64,000 nucleotides of DNA from Yersinia rochesterensis (GTDB taxonomy: Bacteria; Pseudomonadota; Gammaproteobacteria; Enterobacterales; Enterobacteriaceae), in assembly GCF_003600645.1 (NCBI RefSeq), contig NZ_CP032482.1, forward strand, positions 682,001 to 746,000. Direction: 5' to 3'. The stretch's first letter is position 1; each line of letters opens with the position of its first letter. A program made the position numbers and the translations under genes. This document shows positions 27,137 through 36,484 of this stretch, one piece after another. Below the pieces are notes generated by a model. That model did not search any database, was not told the origin of the DNA, and was given only the letters and a program-made list of their open reading frames with translations.

Positions 27137-28459
27137 TTGTTTCTCGCACAAGAAATTATCCGTAAAAAACGCGACGGCCAGACACTGAGCGAAGAAGAAA
27201 TTCGTTTCTTTATCAATGGCATTCGCGATAACGTGGTTTCCGAAGGGCAAATTGCTGCTCTGGCGATGACTATTTATTTCCATGATATGAGCATGCCCGA
27301 ACGTGTGGCGCTCACCATGGCAATGCGCGATTCGGGCACAGTTCTGAACTGGAAAAGTTTAAATCTTAACGGCCCGATTGTGGACAAGCACTCCACCGGC
27401 GGCGTGGGTGATGTGACTTCCTTGATGCTCGGCCCAATGGTGGCGGCTTGCGGCGGCTATGTACCAATGATTTCGGGCCGTGGTTTGGGCCACACCGGCG
27501 GGACTTTGGACAAACTGGAAGCTATCCCCGGTTTTGATATTTTCCCCGATGACAGTGCATTCCGCAAAATTATTCAGGATGTCGGCGTCGCCATCATTGG
27601 CCAAACCAGTTCACTGGCACCGGCAGATAAACGTTTTTATGCAACGCGCGATATCACCGCCACGGTGGATTCCATTCCGCTGATTACCGCCTCTATTCTG
27701 GCTAAAAAGCTGGCTGAAGGGCTGGATGCGCTGGTAATGGATGTCAAAGTGGGGTCGGGTGCATTTATGCCGACTTATCAGCTATCTGAGGATTTAGCCA
27801 AGGCCATTGTCGGTGTCGCGAATGGGGCGGGTTGTAAAACTACCGCGCTGCTGACCGACATGAATCAGGTTTTGGCTTCCAGCGCCGGTAATGCGGTTGA
27901 AGTGCGTGAAGCGGTGCGCTTCCTGACGGGTGAATATCGCAATCCGCGTCTGCTGGAAGTGACCATGGCGCTGTGTGTCGAGATGCTGTTGTCCGGTGGT
28001 TTGGCGCAAGATGATGCTGATGCCCGTGCTAAGTTGCAAACTGTATTGGATAACGGCAAAGCGGCGGAAATCTTTGGCCGCATGGTCGCGGCGCAAAAAG
28101 GCCCGAGCGACTTTGTCGAGCGTTATGACAGTTATTTACCCGCCGCGATGTTAAGCAAACCGGTATTTACCGAACAGTCAGGAATCATCACTGCCATGGA
28201 TACCCGAGCATTAGGTATGGCCGTGGTTTCTCTCGGCGGTGGTCGCCGCCGGGCAACTGACCCGATTGATTACAGTGTGGGCCTTACCGATATGGCCCGT
28301 TTGGGCGCTACTGTTGATGGCCAGCAGCCATTAGCCGTGATTCACGCCAATAATGAAGATGACTGGCAGCAGGCGGCTGATGCGGTGCGGGCAGCAATCA
28401 CTCTGGGCGACAAAAAGCCAGAAGAAACCCCGGTAATTTATCGCCGTATCACTGAATAA
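27137..28459 (+). CDS. deoA: DeoA, thymidine phosphorylase
   Basis: 440 residues, exactly the E. coli length, if read from TTG 27137 ([20 protein letters not shown]), which has GGGGGAT just upstream; the longer frame from 27092 adds unconserved residues. Signature regions are [20 protein letters not shown] and [20 protein letters not shown]. It converts thymidine and phosphate to thymine and deoxyribose 1-phosphate. The weak TTG start, 87 bp after deoC, may lower its yield compared with deoC. Confidence 0.96.
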   Translation: MFLAQEIIRKKRDGQTLSEEEIRFFINGIRDNVVSEGQIAALAMTIYFHDMSMPERVALTMAMRDSGTVLNWKSLNLNGPIVDKHSTGGVGDVTSLMLGPMVAACGGYVPMISGRGLGHTGGTLDKLEAIPGFDIFPDDSAFRKIIQDVGVAIIGQTSSLAPADKRFYATRDITATVDSIPLITASILAKKLAEGLDALVMDVKVGSGAFMPTYQLSEDLAKAIVGVANGAGCKTTALLTDMNQVLASSAGNAVEVREAVRFLTGEYRNPRLLEVTMALCVEMLLSGGLAQDDADARAKLQTVLDNGKAAEIFGRMVAAQKGPSDFVERYDSYLPAAMLSKPVFTEQSGIITAMDTRALGMAVVSLGGGRRRATDPIDYSVGLTDMARLGATVDGQQPLAVIHANNEDDWQQAADAVRAAITLGDKKPEETPVIYRRITE

Positions 28460-28511
28460 ACACCCTATTTAAAGGTGCCGCACAGCGTGTGAACCTATGC
28501 AGGAGAAAATG

Positions 28512-29735
28512 ATGAAACGTACATTTATTATGGTATTAGACTCATTTGGTATTGGCGCGAGTGCTGATGCTAAGAAATTTGGCGACGAAGGAGCCGATAC
28601 ACTGGGCCACATCGCCGAGGCCTGCGCCCGTGGCGAAGCTGATGTCGGCCGTAGCGGCCCATTGAAGCTGCCGAACTTGAGCCGCTTAGGGTTAGGTAAA
28701 GCCGCCGAAGAATCTACCGGTAAATTCCCGGTAGGGCTGGATAAAAATGCAGACATCATTGGCGCTTATGGGTATGCCAGCGAATTATCTTCTGGCAAAG
28801 ATACTCCATCGGGCCACTGGGAAATTGCCGGTGTCCCCGTCTTGTTCGATTGGGGTTATTTCAGTGATGTGGAGAATAGCTTCCCACCAGAATTACTGGA
28901 AAAACTGGTTAAACGCGCCAATTTGCCGGGCTATTTGGGTAACTGTCACTCTTCTGGCACCGTGATTCTTGATCAACTGGGCGAAGAGCATATGAAAACC
29001 GGGAAACCGATTTTCTATACCTCTGCGGACTCAGTGTTCCAGATTGCTTGCCATGAAGAGACTTTTGGCCTCGATCGCCTGTATGAACTGTGCGAAATCG
29101 CCCGCGAAGAGCTGACTGAAGGCGGCTACAATATTGGCCGTGTGATTGCGCGCCCATTCATTGGCGATAAGCCCGGTAACTTCCAGCGTACCGGTAACCG
29201 CCATGATCTGGCTGTTGAACCGCCAGCGCCAACTGTGTTGAAAAAACTGGTAGAAGAAAAGAGCGGCGAAGTGGTTTCTATCGGTAAAATTGCCGATATC
29301 TACGCCCACGTCGGGATCACGCAGAAAGTGAAAGCTACTGGTCTGGATGCTCTGTTTGATGCCACCATCGAAGAGATGAAAAAAGCCGGTGACAACACCA
29401 TAGTTTTCACTAACTTTGTTGATTTTGACTCTTCTTATGGTCACCGTCGCGATGTTGCGGGTTATGCCGCCGCGTTGGAATTGTTTGACCGCCGTCTGCC
29501 AGAGTTGATGGCGCTGGTAAAAGAAGATGACATTTTGATCCTGACTGCTGACCATGGTTGTGACCCAACTTGGCCGGGCACCGACCATACTCGTGAGCAT
29601 ATTCCGGTCTTGGTTTACGGCCCGAAAGTGAAACCTGGCTCATTGGGGCATCGTGAGACATTTGCTGATATCGGGCAGACGGTTGCCAAGTATTTCGATC
29701 TTTCCCCAATGGATTACGGGAAGAATATGCTTTGA
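28512..29735 (+). CDS. deoB: DeoB, phosphopentomutase
   Basis: 407 residues from ATG 28512 ([20 protein letters not shown]), same length as in E. coli. Alkaline-phosphatase-superfamily metal sites: VLDSFG at the N-terminus, and [19 protein letters not shown] with PVLVYG near the C-terminus; the substrate cap lies between. It interconverts deoxyribose 1-phosphate and 5-phosphate, joining DeoA/DeoD to DeoC. AGGAG is 11 bases upstream. The frame opens slightly earlier, at 28497, without support. Confidence 0.98.
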   Translation: MKRTFIMVLDSFGIGASADAKKFGDEGADTLGHIAEACARGEADVGRSGPLKLPNLSRLGLGKAAEESTGKFPVGLDKNADIIGAYGYASELSSGKDTPSGHWEIAGVPVLFDWGYFSDVENSFPPELLEKLVKRANLPGYLGNCHSSGTVILDQLGEEHMKTGKPIFYTSADSVFQIACHEETFGLDRLYELCEIAREELTEGGYNIGRVIARPFIGDKPGNFQRTGNRHDLAVEPPAPTVLKKLVEEKSGEVVSIGKIADIYAHVGITQKVKATGLDALFDATIEEMKKAGDNTIVFTNFVDFDSSYGHRRDVAGYAAALELFDRRLPELMALVKEDDILILTADHGCDPTWPGTDHTREHIPVLVYGPKVKPGSLGHRETFADIGQTVAKYFDLSPMDYGKNML

Positions 29736-29795
29736 TTGCCGATGGATAGTTCGGTAATATAAATTTTAATTATATGATTTTTAAGGAAAATAATT

Positions 29796-30515
29796 ATGGC
29801 AACGCCACATATTAATGCTGAAATGGGTGATTTTGCTGACGTTGTACTGATGCCAGGGGACCCGCTGCGTGCGAAATTCATCGCCGAAACTTTCCTGCAA
29901 GATGTACGCGAAGTGAACAATGTGCGTGGCATGTTGGGTTTCACTGGCACCTATAAAGGGCGCAAAATTTCAGTCATGGGTCACGGCATGGGTATCCCAT
30001 CTTGCTCCATTTACACAAAAGAATTGATCACTGATTTTGGCGTGAAGAAAATCATCCGTGTGGGTTCCTGTGGTGCGGTTCGTGCTGACGTTAAACTGCG
30101 CGATGTGGTTATTGGCATGGGCGCTTGTACTGATTCCAAAGTAAACCGCCTGCGTTTTAAAGACCACGATTATGCGGCGATTGCTGATTTCGACATGACT
30201 CGCAATGCTGTTGATGCGGCAAAAGCGAAAGGTCTGAATGTCCGTGTGGGCAACATCTTCTCTGCGGATCTGTTCTATACACCAGACCCACAAATGTTTG
30301 ATGTGATGGAGAAATACGGCATTCTGGGTGTGGAGATGGAAGCGGCTGGTATCTATGGTGTTGCTGCTGAATTCGGCGCGAAAGCCCTGACTATCTGCAC
30401 CGTGTCTGACCATATCCGCACCGGTGAGCAAACCACTGCCGCTGAGCGCCAGACCACGTTCAATGACATGATTGAGATTGCATTGGAATCTGTTTTGCTG
30501 GGCGACAAAGAGTAA
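29796..30515 (+). CDS. deoD: DeoD, purine nucleoside phosphorylase
   Basis: 239 residues, the hexameric bacterial type. [19 protein letters not shown] binds phosphate, [11 protein letters not shown] is the family signature, [20 protein letters not shown] contacts the ribose, and [14 protein letters not shown] carries the catalytic aspartate. It phosphorolyses purine (deoxy)nucleosides to base and (deoxy)ribose 1-phosphate. Last gene of the deo operon, 60 bp after deoB, with a ribosome binding site AAGGAAA. lplA, next in E. coli, is absent. Confidence 0.98.
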   Translation: MATPHINAEMGDFADVVLMPGDPLRAKFIAETFLQDVREVNNVRGMLGFTGTYKGRKISVMGHGMGIPSCSIYTKELITDFGVKKIIRVGSCGAVRADVKLRDVVIGMGACTDSKVNRLRFKDHDYAAIADFDMTRNAVDAAKAKGLNVRVGNIFSADLFYTPDPQMFDVMEKYGILGVEMEAAGIYGVAAEFGAKALTICTVSDHIRTGEQTTAAERQTTFNDMIEIALESVLLGDKE

Positions 30516-30535
30516 TTTATTACTGAGTTTTTCTC

Positions 30536-30563
30536 TTCAGCGGCAGAACTCTCTGCCGCTGAA
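30536..30563. terminator. Bidirectional terminator between deoD and ytjB
   Basis: TTCAGCGGCAGA pairs perfectly with TCTGCCGCTGAA around ACTC. T-rich sequence flanks both sides (GAGTTTTTC on the left). It separates the converging deo and ytjB transcripts. Confidence 0.75.
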
Positions 30564-30564
30564 T

Positions 30565-31242
30565 CTATTTATCATCCGGTTTCTTATCTGACTCCGCCGT
30601 TTCATCCTCACTTTCATCTTCTTTCACTGGCGTATTGGCGGTCAGTAGATAGGGCGATTGCTGCCAGCGGCTACGGCGACCTTGCAGCAAGGTGCGAGCC
30701 AGAATAATGCCGACAGCCAACGCCACCAGTATCATCAGCCGCAGTAAATTGGTGGTATTATCCACTTGCTTGGATTCTGTGGCGAGCACGTGGGTGTCGA
30801 GCGTCATGCGCAGAAACCCGGTTGGCCCACTCTTCCCAGGAATTAATTCCACAATCTGGTGATTGAAATAACTGCCAGGGCGCTTACCATCCAAAGCCAG
30901 TCTGTCACGAATTTTGACATTCTCTCCCGCGCTGGCAACCAAAGTACCGTCAATCTGATATACACTGGCATCTAATATGCGGCTTGACTGAGTCAATTGT
31001 TGCAGAATTTCATCGACTTTCTGGCTATCAATATCATCATCACTGGTATCCATCAGCGGCGACAGGCTGAAAGTGACTTGTTTTGCCAACGTTTTTGCCA
31101 GCTCTTCAACCTGCTCCGAGCGGGCGAGTTGATGACTGAGGCTGAAATAGGATGCACCTTGCATAAGCAAAACCAATAATGCCAGGCAAATCAACACAAT
31201 GGCGGTGCGGTGCAATCGGAATTTTAATTTAGCCTTAGCCAT
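30565..31242 (-). CDS. ytjB: YtjB (Smp/AhpA), inner-membrane protein
   Basis: 225 residues. A short basic start (MAKAKLKFRLHRT) leads into one membrane helix (AIVLICLALLVLLMQGASYF). A periplasmic domain of about 130 residues follows, then a second helix near residue 170 (LRLMILVALAVGIILARTLL) and an acidic cytoplasmic tail (EDESEDETAESDKKPDDK). This is the topology of the Smp/AhpA family found next to serB. The molecular role is not established. Divergent from serB. Confidence 0.85.
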   Translation of the reverse strand: MAKAKLKFRLHRTAIVLICLALLVLLMQGASYFSLSHQLARSEQVEELAKTLAKQVTFSLSPLMDTSDDDIDSQKVDEILQQLTQSSRILDASVYQIDGTLVASAGENVKIRDRLALDGKRPGSYFNHQIVELIPGKSGPTGFLRMTLDTHVLATESKQVDNTTNLLRLMILVALAVGIILARTLLQGRRSRWQQSPYLLTANTPVKEDESEDETAESDKKPDDK

Positions 31243-31353
31243 GCAGGTTCCTTGCCGTATTTGATGACTTTATGTTGCCAGAAGCAAGGGCGATAGGATA
31301 GCTTGATGCGTCCTTTTGTCTTGCCTTTACCCCGTTTTTTACAGGAGCCATTC

Positions 31354-32331
31354 ATGTCTAATAGTCTGACCTATTGCGATCTTCCCGCCGAGATCTATCA
31401 ATGGCCGGGTCTGCCACTTTCACTCAGTGGCGATGAAGTTATGCCGCTGGATTATCGTGCTGGTCATACAGGTTGGCTGTTGTACGGCAGAAAACTGGAT
31501 AAAAAGCGCATTACTGATTTCCAACGTCAACTGGGCGCGGCAATGGTGATTGTCTCTGCCTGGTGTGTGGAGGATTATCAAGTTATCCGTTTGGCGGGTA
31601 GTTTGACTCCGCGCATTAAAACGCTGGCCGATGAAAGCGGGCTGGATGTGGCTCCCTTGGGCGCGATTCCGCATTTGCGCACACCGGGCCTGTTAGTGAT
31701 GGACATGGATTCCACCGCCATCCAAATTGAATGTATTGATGAGATTGCCAAGTTGGCCGGTGTTGGTGAAGAAGTGGCAGCGGTCACGGAGCGCGCGATG
31801 CAAGGCGAGTTGGACTTCTCCGCCAGTTTGCGCCAGCGCGTCGCGGCCCTGAAAGGGGCGGATGCCAATATTCTCAAACAGGTGCGTGACGAATTGCCAT
31901 TGATGCCGGGGCTGACCAGCTTAGTGTGCAAGCTTCAGGCGTTAGATTGGCATGTGGCGATTGCTTCCGGCGGTTTTACCTATTATGCCGAATATCTGCG
32001 CGATAAACTGCGGCTGGTCGAAGTGGCCGCCAATGAGCTTGAAATCAAAGACGGCAAACTGACGGGCAAAGTGCTGGGGCCGATTGTCGACGCGCAATAC
32101 AAAGCCGACATCCTGCTCAAGCTGGCCGAAAGATTGAATATCCCGGTGGCGCAAACCGTGGCAATCGGTGATGGTGCCAACGACCTGAAAATGATGAAAG
32201 CCGCCGGTCTGGGTCTGGCTTTTCATGCTAAACCAAAGGTTTATGCCAAAGCAAAAGTAGCTATCCGCCACGGCGATTTGCTGAGTGTGCTGTGTATCCT
32301 GACCGGCAGTCTAAAGCGTGACGAAAAATAA
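31354..32331 (+). CDS. serB: SerB, phosphoserine phosphatase
   Basis: 325 residues from ATG 31354 (MSNSLTYCDLPAEIYQWPGL), with ACAGGAG upstream. An N-terminal ACT-like segment precedes the HAD phosphatase domain. The nucleophile is the first aspartate of MDMDSTAIQIE; other motifs are ASGGFTYY and AIGDGANDLKMM. It performs the last step of serine biosynthesis, phosphoserine to serine. The longer frame from 31303 has no support. serB-radA-nadR keeps the E. coli order. Confidence 0.97.
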   Translation: MSNSLTYCDLPAEIYQWPGLPLSLSGDEVMPLDYRAGHTGWLLYGRKLDKKRITDFQRQLGAAMVIVSAWCVEDYQVIRLAGSLTPRIKTLADESGLDVAPLGAIPHLRTPGLLVMDMDSTAIQIECIDEIAKLAGVGEEVAAVTERAMQGELDFSASLRQRVAALKGADANILKQVRDELPLMPGLTSLVCKLQALDWHVAIASGGFTYYAEYLRDKLRLVEVAANELEIKDGKLTGKVLGPIVDAQYKADILLKLAERLNIPVAQTVAIGDGANDLKMMKAAGLGLAFHAKPKVYAKAKVAIRHGDLLSVLCILTGSLKRDEK

Positions 32332-32364
32332 CTGCAGATGTTGATTATTTGATTGAGGTGAAAC

Positions 32365-33747
32365 GTGGCTAAAGCACCAAAACGGGCATTCGTCTGTAAT
32401 GAATGTGGCGCTGATTACCCGCGCTGGCAGGGGCAATGCAGCGCCTGTAATGCCTGGAATACCATTACCGAAATTCGGCTGGCGGCGGCAACATCCTCGA
32501 CCCGCAATGAACGTTTTGGCGGCTATGCCGGTGATGCCGGAGTCAGTCGGGTTCAGAAATTATCCGACATCAGTCTGGACGAATTACCGCGCTTCTCAAC
32601 CGGTTTTCTTGAGTTTGATCGGGTGCTGGGCGGCGGCGTGGTGCCCGGCAGTGCCATTCTGATTGGCGGCAACCCCGGTGCGGGGAAAAGTACTCTGCTG
32701 CTGCAAACACTGTGTAAACTGTCCGAAACCATGAAAACCCTGTATGTCACTGGCGAAGAGTCATTGCAACAGGTGGCGATGCGCGCGCACCGTCTAGGAT
32801 TACCCACTGCTGGGCTGAATATGCTGTCTGAAACCAGCATTGAGCAGATTTGCCTGATTGCCGAACAAGAACAACCGCGGCTGATGGTGATCGACTCCAT
32901 CCAGGTGATGCATATGGCGGATATCCAATCATCACCGGGCAGTGTGGCGCAAGTGCGTGAAACCGCAGCTTATCTTACCCGTTTTGCCAAAACTCGCGGG
33001 GTTGCCATCGTGATGGTAGGCCACGTGACCAAAGACGGTTCGCTGGCGGGGCCGAAAGTCTTGGAGCACTGCATTGACTGCTCGGTGATGCTCGATGGCG
33101 ACGGCGACTCACGTTTTCGCACTTTGCGTAGCCACAAAAATCGCTTTGGTGCGGTCAATGAATTGGGCGTATTCGCCATGACCGAGCAAGGTCTGCGCGA
33201 GGTCAGTAACCCGTCGGCGATCTTCCTGAGCCGAGGGGATGAAGTGACGGCGGGCAGCTCAGTGATGGTGGTGTGGGAAGGGACGCGCCCATTATTGGTC
33301 GAGATTCAGGCGCTGGTGGATCACTCGATGATGTCGAACCCGCGCCGGGTGGCGGTCGGGCTGGAGCAGAATCGGCTGGCAATTTTACTGGCCGTGTTAC
33401 ACCGTCATGGCGGTTTGCAGATGTCGGATCAAGATGTATTCGTCAATGTGGTCGGCGGCGTAAAAGTGACAGAAACCAGTGCCGATCTGGCCTTGCTGAT
33501 GTCGCTGGTTTCCAGTTTGCGTGACCGCCCACTGCCACAGGATTTAGTGGTCTTTGGCGAAGTCGGGCTGGCTGGCGAAATTCGCCCGGTGCCCAGTGGT
33601 CAAGAGCGTATTTCCGAGGCCGCCAAGCACGGTTTTAAACGCGCTATCGTGCCTTATGCCAATATGCCGAAGAAACCGCTGCCTAATATGCAGGTTTTCG
33701 GGGTGAAAAAACTGGCCGATGCGCTGGCGGTGTTGGAAGATTTATAG
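32365..33747 (+). CDS. radA: RadA, DNA repair and branch-migration ATPase
   Basis: 460 residues, identical in length to E. coli RadA, with a GTG start after TTGAGGTGAAAC. An N-terminal C4 zinc finger (CNECGADYPRWQGQCSAC), RecA-like core with Walker A GGNPGAGKSTLLLQ, the RadA-specific KNRFG motif (RSHKNRFGAVNELG), and a Lon-protease-like C-terminal domain without catalytic serine. It drives branch migration of recombination intermediates. Follows serB by 33 bp, likely co-transcribed. Confidence 0.97.
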   Translation: MAKAPKRAFVCNECGADYPRWQGQCSACNAWNTITEIRLAAATSSTRNERFGGYAGDAGVSRVQKLSDISLDELPRFSTGFLEFDRVLGGGVVPGSAILIGGNPGAGKSTLLLQTLCKLSETMKTLYVTGEESLQQVAMRAHRLGLPTAGLNMLSETSIEQICLIAEQEQPRLMVIDSIQVMHMADIQSSPGSVAQVRETAAYLTRFAKTRGVAIVMVGHVTKDGSLAGPKVLEHCIDCSVMLDGDGDSRFRTLRSHKNRFGAVNELGVFAMTEQGLREVSNPSAIFLSRGDEVTAGSSVMVVWEGTRPLLVEIQALVDHSMMSNPRRVAVGLEQNRLAILLAVLHRHGGLQMSDQDVFVNVVGGVKVTETSADLALLMSLVSSLRDRPLPQDLVVFGEVGLAGEIRPVPSGQERISEAAKHGFKRAIVPYANMPKKPLPNMQVFGVKKLADALAVLEDL

Positions 33748-33784
33748 CGCTCATTAATTATATACATCAATGAGGTTTATTTTT

Positions 33785-34201
33785 ATGGATGAAAATTTGG
33801 GTAAGCGGTACAAAATCACTTTTGCTATTCTTTGTTTATCTTTGTTATCTTCGTGTGCAACAAAAAAAGAACAGCAATTATTAGTATACAAAATCAATGA
33901 TGAATATTTTTCTCTGGATAAAGAATGTGTTGAACGCGTATACCTGCGCGAAAACAGGCCTATATTTTATTTAAATGATAATGTAATTATAGAACTGGAT
34001 AACAAAAAAGAGTGTGTACAACAATTCGCTGATTTTATCAGTTCGAATATTGGTGAGAAAATGAGTATGTTATTTAGGGGCACTGAAATAACGCCTGCTA
34101 CTAGAATAATGACTGCAATGCCCTTTGACAGTGGGATCCTTTCTCAGGGAGTTACTAAAAGGGAGATAGCATTAGAGATAGTCAAGGGATATGCTCATTA
34201 A
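33785..34201 (+). CDS. Small lipoprotein with a SecD-P1-like C-terminal half
   Basis: 138 residues from ATG 33785, with AGG nine bases upstream; the frame also has an ATG at 33770 without a ribosome binding site. The N-terminus (KRYKITFAILCLSLLSSC) is a lipoprotein signal with lipobox LSSC. The C-terminal part, NIGEKMSMLFRGTEITPATR followed by GILSQGVTKREIALEIVKG, resembles the pattern at the end of the first periplasmic domain of SecD (N-x-G-K-x-x-A-I-x-x-D-G). I infer that fold, not Sec function. AT-rich and without an E. coli counterpart between radA and nadR. Probably lipid-anchored in the periplasm. Confidence 0.7.
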   Translation: MDENLGKRYKITFAILCLSLLSSCATKKEQQLLVYKINDEYFSLDKECVERVYLRENRPIFYLNDNVIIELDNKKECVQQFADFISSNIGEKMSMLFRGTEITPATRIMTAMPFDSGILSQGVTKREIALEIVKGYAH

Positions 34202-34267
34202 AAAATCCCGTGGTGTTTATATAAATGAATTTCATTATTTATAAACATAAATAAGTCATGGGATTTT
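34202..34267. terminator. Long hairpin between two convergent small genes
   Basis: The outer arms AAAATCCCGTG and CATGGGATTTT are nearly complementary. Inside is a 34-base near-palindrome, TGTTTATATAAATGAA against TTCATTATTTATAAACA. U-rich sequence flanks both ends, so it should stop transcripts from both directions. Confidence 0.65.
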
Positions 34268-34274
34268 ATTTTAC

Positions 34275-34617
34275 TTAATAGTTAACTCTAATGACCTGAC
34301 CGACAGAATGACTTTTAAATCGTATTCTGTCTGTCCCGGCCCCACTCGCTTTAATCTGATAATTACCAGACCCCATAGTAAAGACCTGCTCAAGATGTGA
34401 TTCTGTCGCGTATTCTATTTCCACATCAAAGGATGAGGGCGTATCTGACTCCGTGTCAAAACTCACGGTGTAGACATCGCTGTCACCAAAATGCCCGGCT
34501 AAATCTACCCACGGCCCCCAAAATAATGGTGCGGCCTATGCTTGTACTGTTGACGTATAAAACTCCTTTTAAATTATCATCGCCATACATGGCTGATATA
34601 ATTGATTTAAACTGCAT
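34275..34617 (-). pseudogene. Orphan gene with a single-base frameshift in a G5 run
   Basis: From ATG 34617 the frame reads MQFKSIISAMYGDDNLKGVL then YVNSTSIGRTIILG and goes out of phase at five consecutive G (C on the plus strand, 34515-34519). Dropping one G joins it to PWVDLAGHFGDSDVYTVSFD and on through TESHLEQVFTMGSG to the stop at 34275, about 113 residues in all. Both halves look coding and meet exactly at the run. I do not recognise the family. The start abuts an ERIC element, so the 5' end may also have been replaced. It could be a pseudogene, a phase-variable gene or a sequence error. The open 63-codon downstream part alone is unlikely to be expressed. Confidence 0.6.
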
Positions 34618-34620
34618 GGA

Positions 34621-34823
<203 letters not shown>

Positions 34824-35173
34824 AAATAACTTATTTATCGGATATATAATTAATATATTTCCTCTTTGACATATATAATAAAATACTTATCGCATATCAC
34901 CGTTCTAGAATGGCGAAAGCAATAATTGCACATCACTCTCCAGTTTCGCATAATAATTTTTATTGGTTGGAACTTACCTTGTTGATATATAAAGGCCACG
35001 ACAATATTTAATGATTAAATGCAAGGGGGATGAATCAATATGAAATGTATTAAAAACCTATGTCTTTTATATAAACCAGAAACAATCATGAGAAACAGTA
35101 AGCTGCATGTGTCCAGAAACTCGAATTACTTTGATTATAGTCGTGTTCATTTTGCCGCATACTGTGTTATTTT

Positions 35174-35191
35174 TGTTTAGTGCGCTAAACA
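35174..35191 (+). promoter_or_regulatory. nadR: NadR box at the nadR promoter
   Basis: TGTTTAGTGCGCTAAACA is a perfect match to the NadR operator TGTTTA-N6-TAAACA known upstream of nadA, nadB and pncB. It ends 10 bp before the nadR start codon and would block transcription or initiation. This indicates autoregulation of nadR. Confidence 0.85.
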
Positions 35192-35201
35192 AGGAGGCGG
35201 T

Positions 35202-36479
35202 ATGCTGCAATTCGACTATCTCAAAACAGCAATTAAGCAAAAAGGCTGTACTTTACAGCAGGTGGCTGATGCCAGCGGCATGACCAAAGGTTATTTAAGC
35301 CAGCTACTCAATGACAAAATCAAAAGCCCCAGTGCACAAAAGCTAGAAGCCCTACACCGCTACCTTGAGCTGGAATTTCCGCGCCGCGAGAAAAAAGTCG
35401 GCGTAGTGTTTGGTAAATTTTACCCACTGCATACTGGCCATATCTATCTTATTCAGCGCGCTTGTAGCCAGGTTGATGAGCTGCATATTATCCTTTGCTT
35501 CGATGAACCCCGTGATCGCGAGTTGTTCGAGAACAGTTCTATGTCGCAGCAGCCGACAGTCAGCGACCGCTTGCGCTGGTTATTACAAACTTTTAAGTAT
35601 CAGAAAAATATCCATATTCATTCATTTGACGAGCATGGTATTGAGCCTTATCCCCATGGTTGGGATGTCTGGAGCCACGGCGTCAAAAAGTTTATGAATG
35701 AGAAAGGCATAGTACCGAACTTCATTTACTCCAGTGAAAGCCAAGATGCGCCGCACTATAATGAGCAGTTTGGCATTGAAACTATTCTGATTGATCCGCA
35801 GCGCTCCTTTATGAATATCAGTGGCCGCCAGATCCGCCGTGATCCTTTCCGCTATTGGGATTATATTCCGACCGAAGTGAAGCCCTTTTTCGTGCGCACC
35901 GTGGCGATATTGGGGGGCGAATCCAGTGGAAAATCCACCTTAGTCAATAAGTTAGCAAACATTTTCAACACCACCAGTGCGTGGGAATATGGCCGTGACT
36001 ATGTTTTCTCTCATTTGGGCGGCGATGAGATGGCGCTGCAATATTCCGACTATGACAAAATTGCACTGGGGCAGGCGCAATATGTTGATTTTGCGGTAAA
36101 ATATGCCAATAAAGTAGCATTCATTGACACCGATTTTGTCACCACGCAGGCATTTTGTAAGAAATATGAAGGGCGGGAGCACCCATTTGTCCAGGCGCTG
36201 ATTGATGAATATCGCTTTGATCTGGTGATTTTGCTGGAAAACAATACGCCGTGGGTGGCTGATGGTTTGCGGAGCTTGGGCAGTGACCGCGACCGCAAAT
36301 CTTTCCAGACCTTACTCGAGCAGATGCTACGCAGCAATAACATAGAATATGTCCATGTTGAATCGGCGGACTACGATACGCGCTTCCTGCGCTGTGTTGA
36401 ACTGGTGCAACAGTTATTGGCCGCCGATTTGCAAAGACTTGCCCGCCCCTCAGTATTGACTGAAGCGCGGGAAGGGTAG
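35202..36479 (+). CDS. nadR: NadR, NAD repressor with NMN adenylyltransferase and ribosylnicotinamide kinase domains
   Basis: 425 residues, three domains as in E. coli. A helix-turn-helix is at about residues 5-55 (TLQQVADASGMTKGYLSQLL). The NMN adenylyltransferase domain starts at VGVVFGKFYPLHTGHIYLI. The kinase domain has Walker A GGESSGKSTLVNKLA near residue 240. It senses NAD to repress NAD synthesis genes and phosphorylates nicotinamide riboside taken up by PnuC. ATG 35202 follows AAGGAGGCGGT, an unusually strong ribosome binding site located right after the NadR box. Slightly longer than the E. coli protein (410) at the C-terminus. Confidence 0.97.
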   Translation: MLQFDYLKTAIKQKGCTLQQVADASGMTKGYLSQLLNDKIKSPSAQKLEALHRYLELEFPRREKKVGVVFGKFYPLHTGHIYLIQRACSQVDELHIILCFDEPRDRELFENSSMSQQPTVSDRLRWLLQTFKYQKNIHIHSFDEHGIEPYPHGWDVWSHGVKKFMNEKGIVPNFIYSSESQDAPHYNEQFGIETILIDPQRSFMNISGRQIRRDPFRYWDYIPTEVKPFFVRTVAILGGESSGKSTLVNKLANIFNTTSAWEYGRDYVFSHLGGDEMALQYSDYDKIALGQAQYVDFAVKYANKVAFIDTDFVTTQAFCKKYEGREHPFVQALIDEYRFDLVILLENNTPWVADGLRSLGSDRDRKSFQTLLEQMLRSNNIEYVHVESADYDTRFLRCVELVQQLLAADLQRLARPSVLTEAREG

Positions 36480-36484
36480 GATCA

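Noticed and set aside
29031..29600. 189-codon minus-strand frame opposite deoB
   Set aside because: Shadow of deoB, which is certain; codon pattern follows the reverse complement of the real gene.
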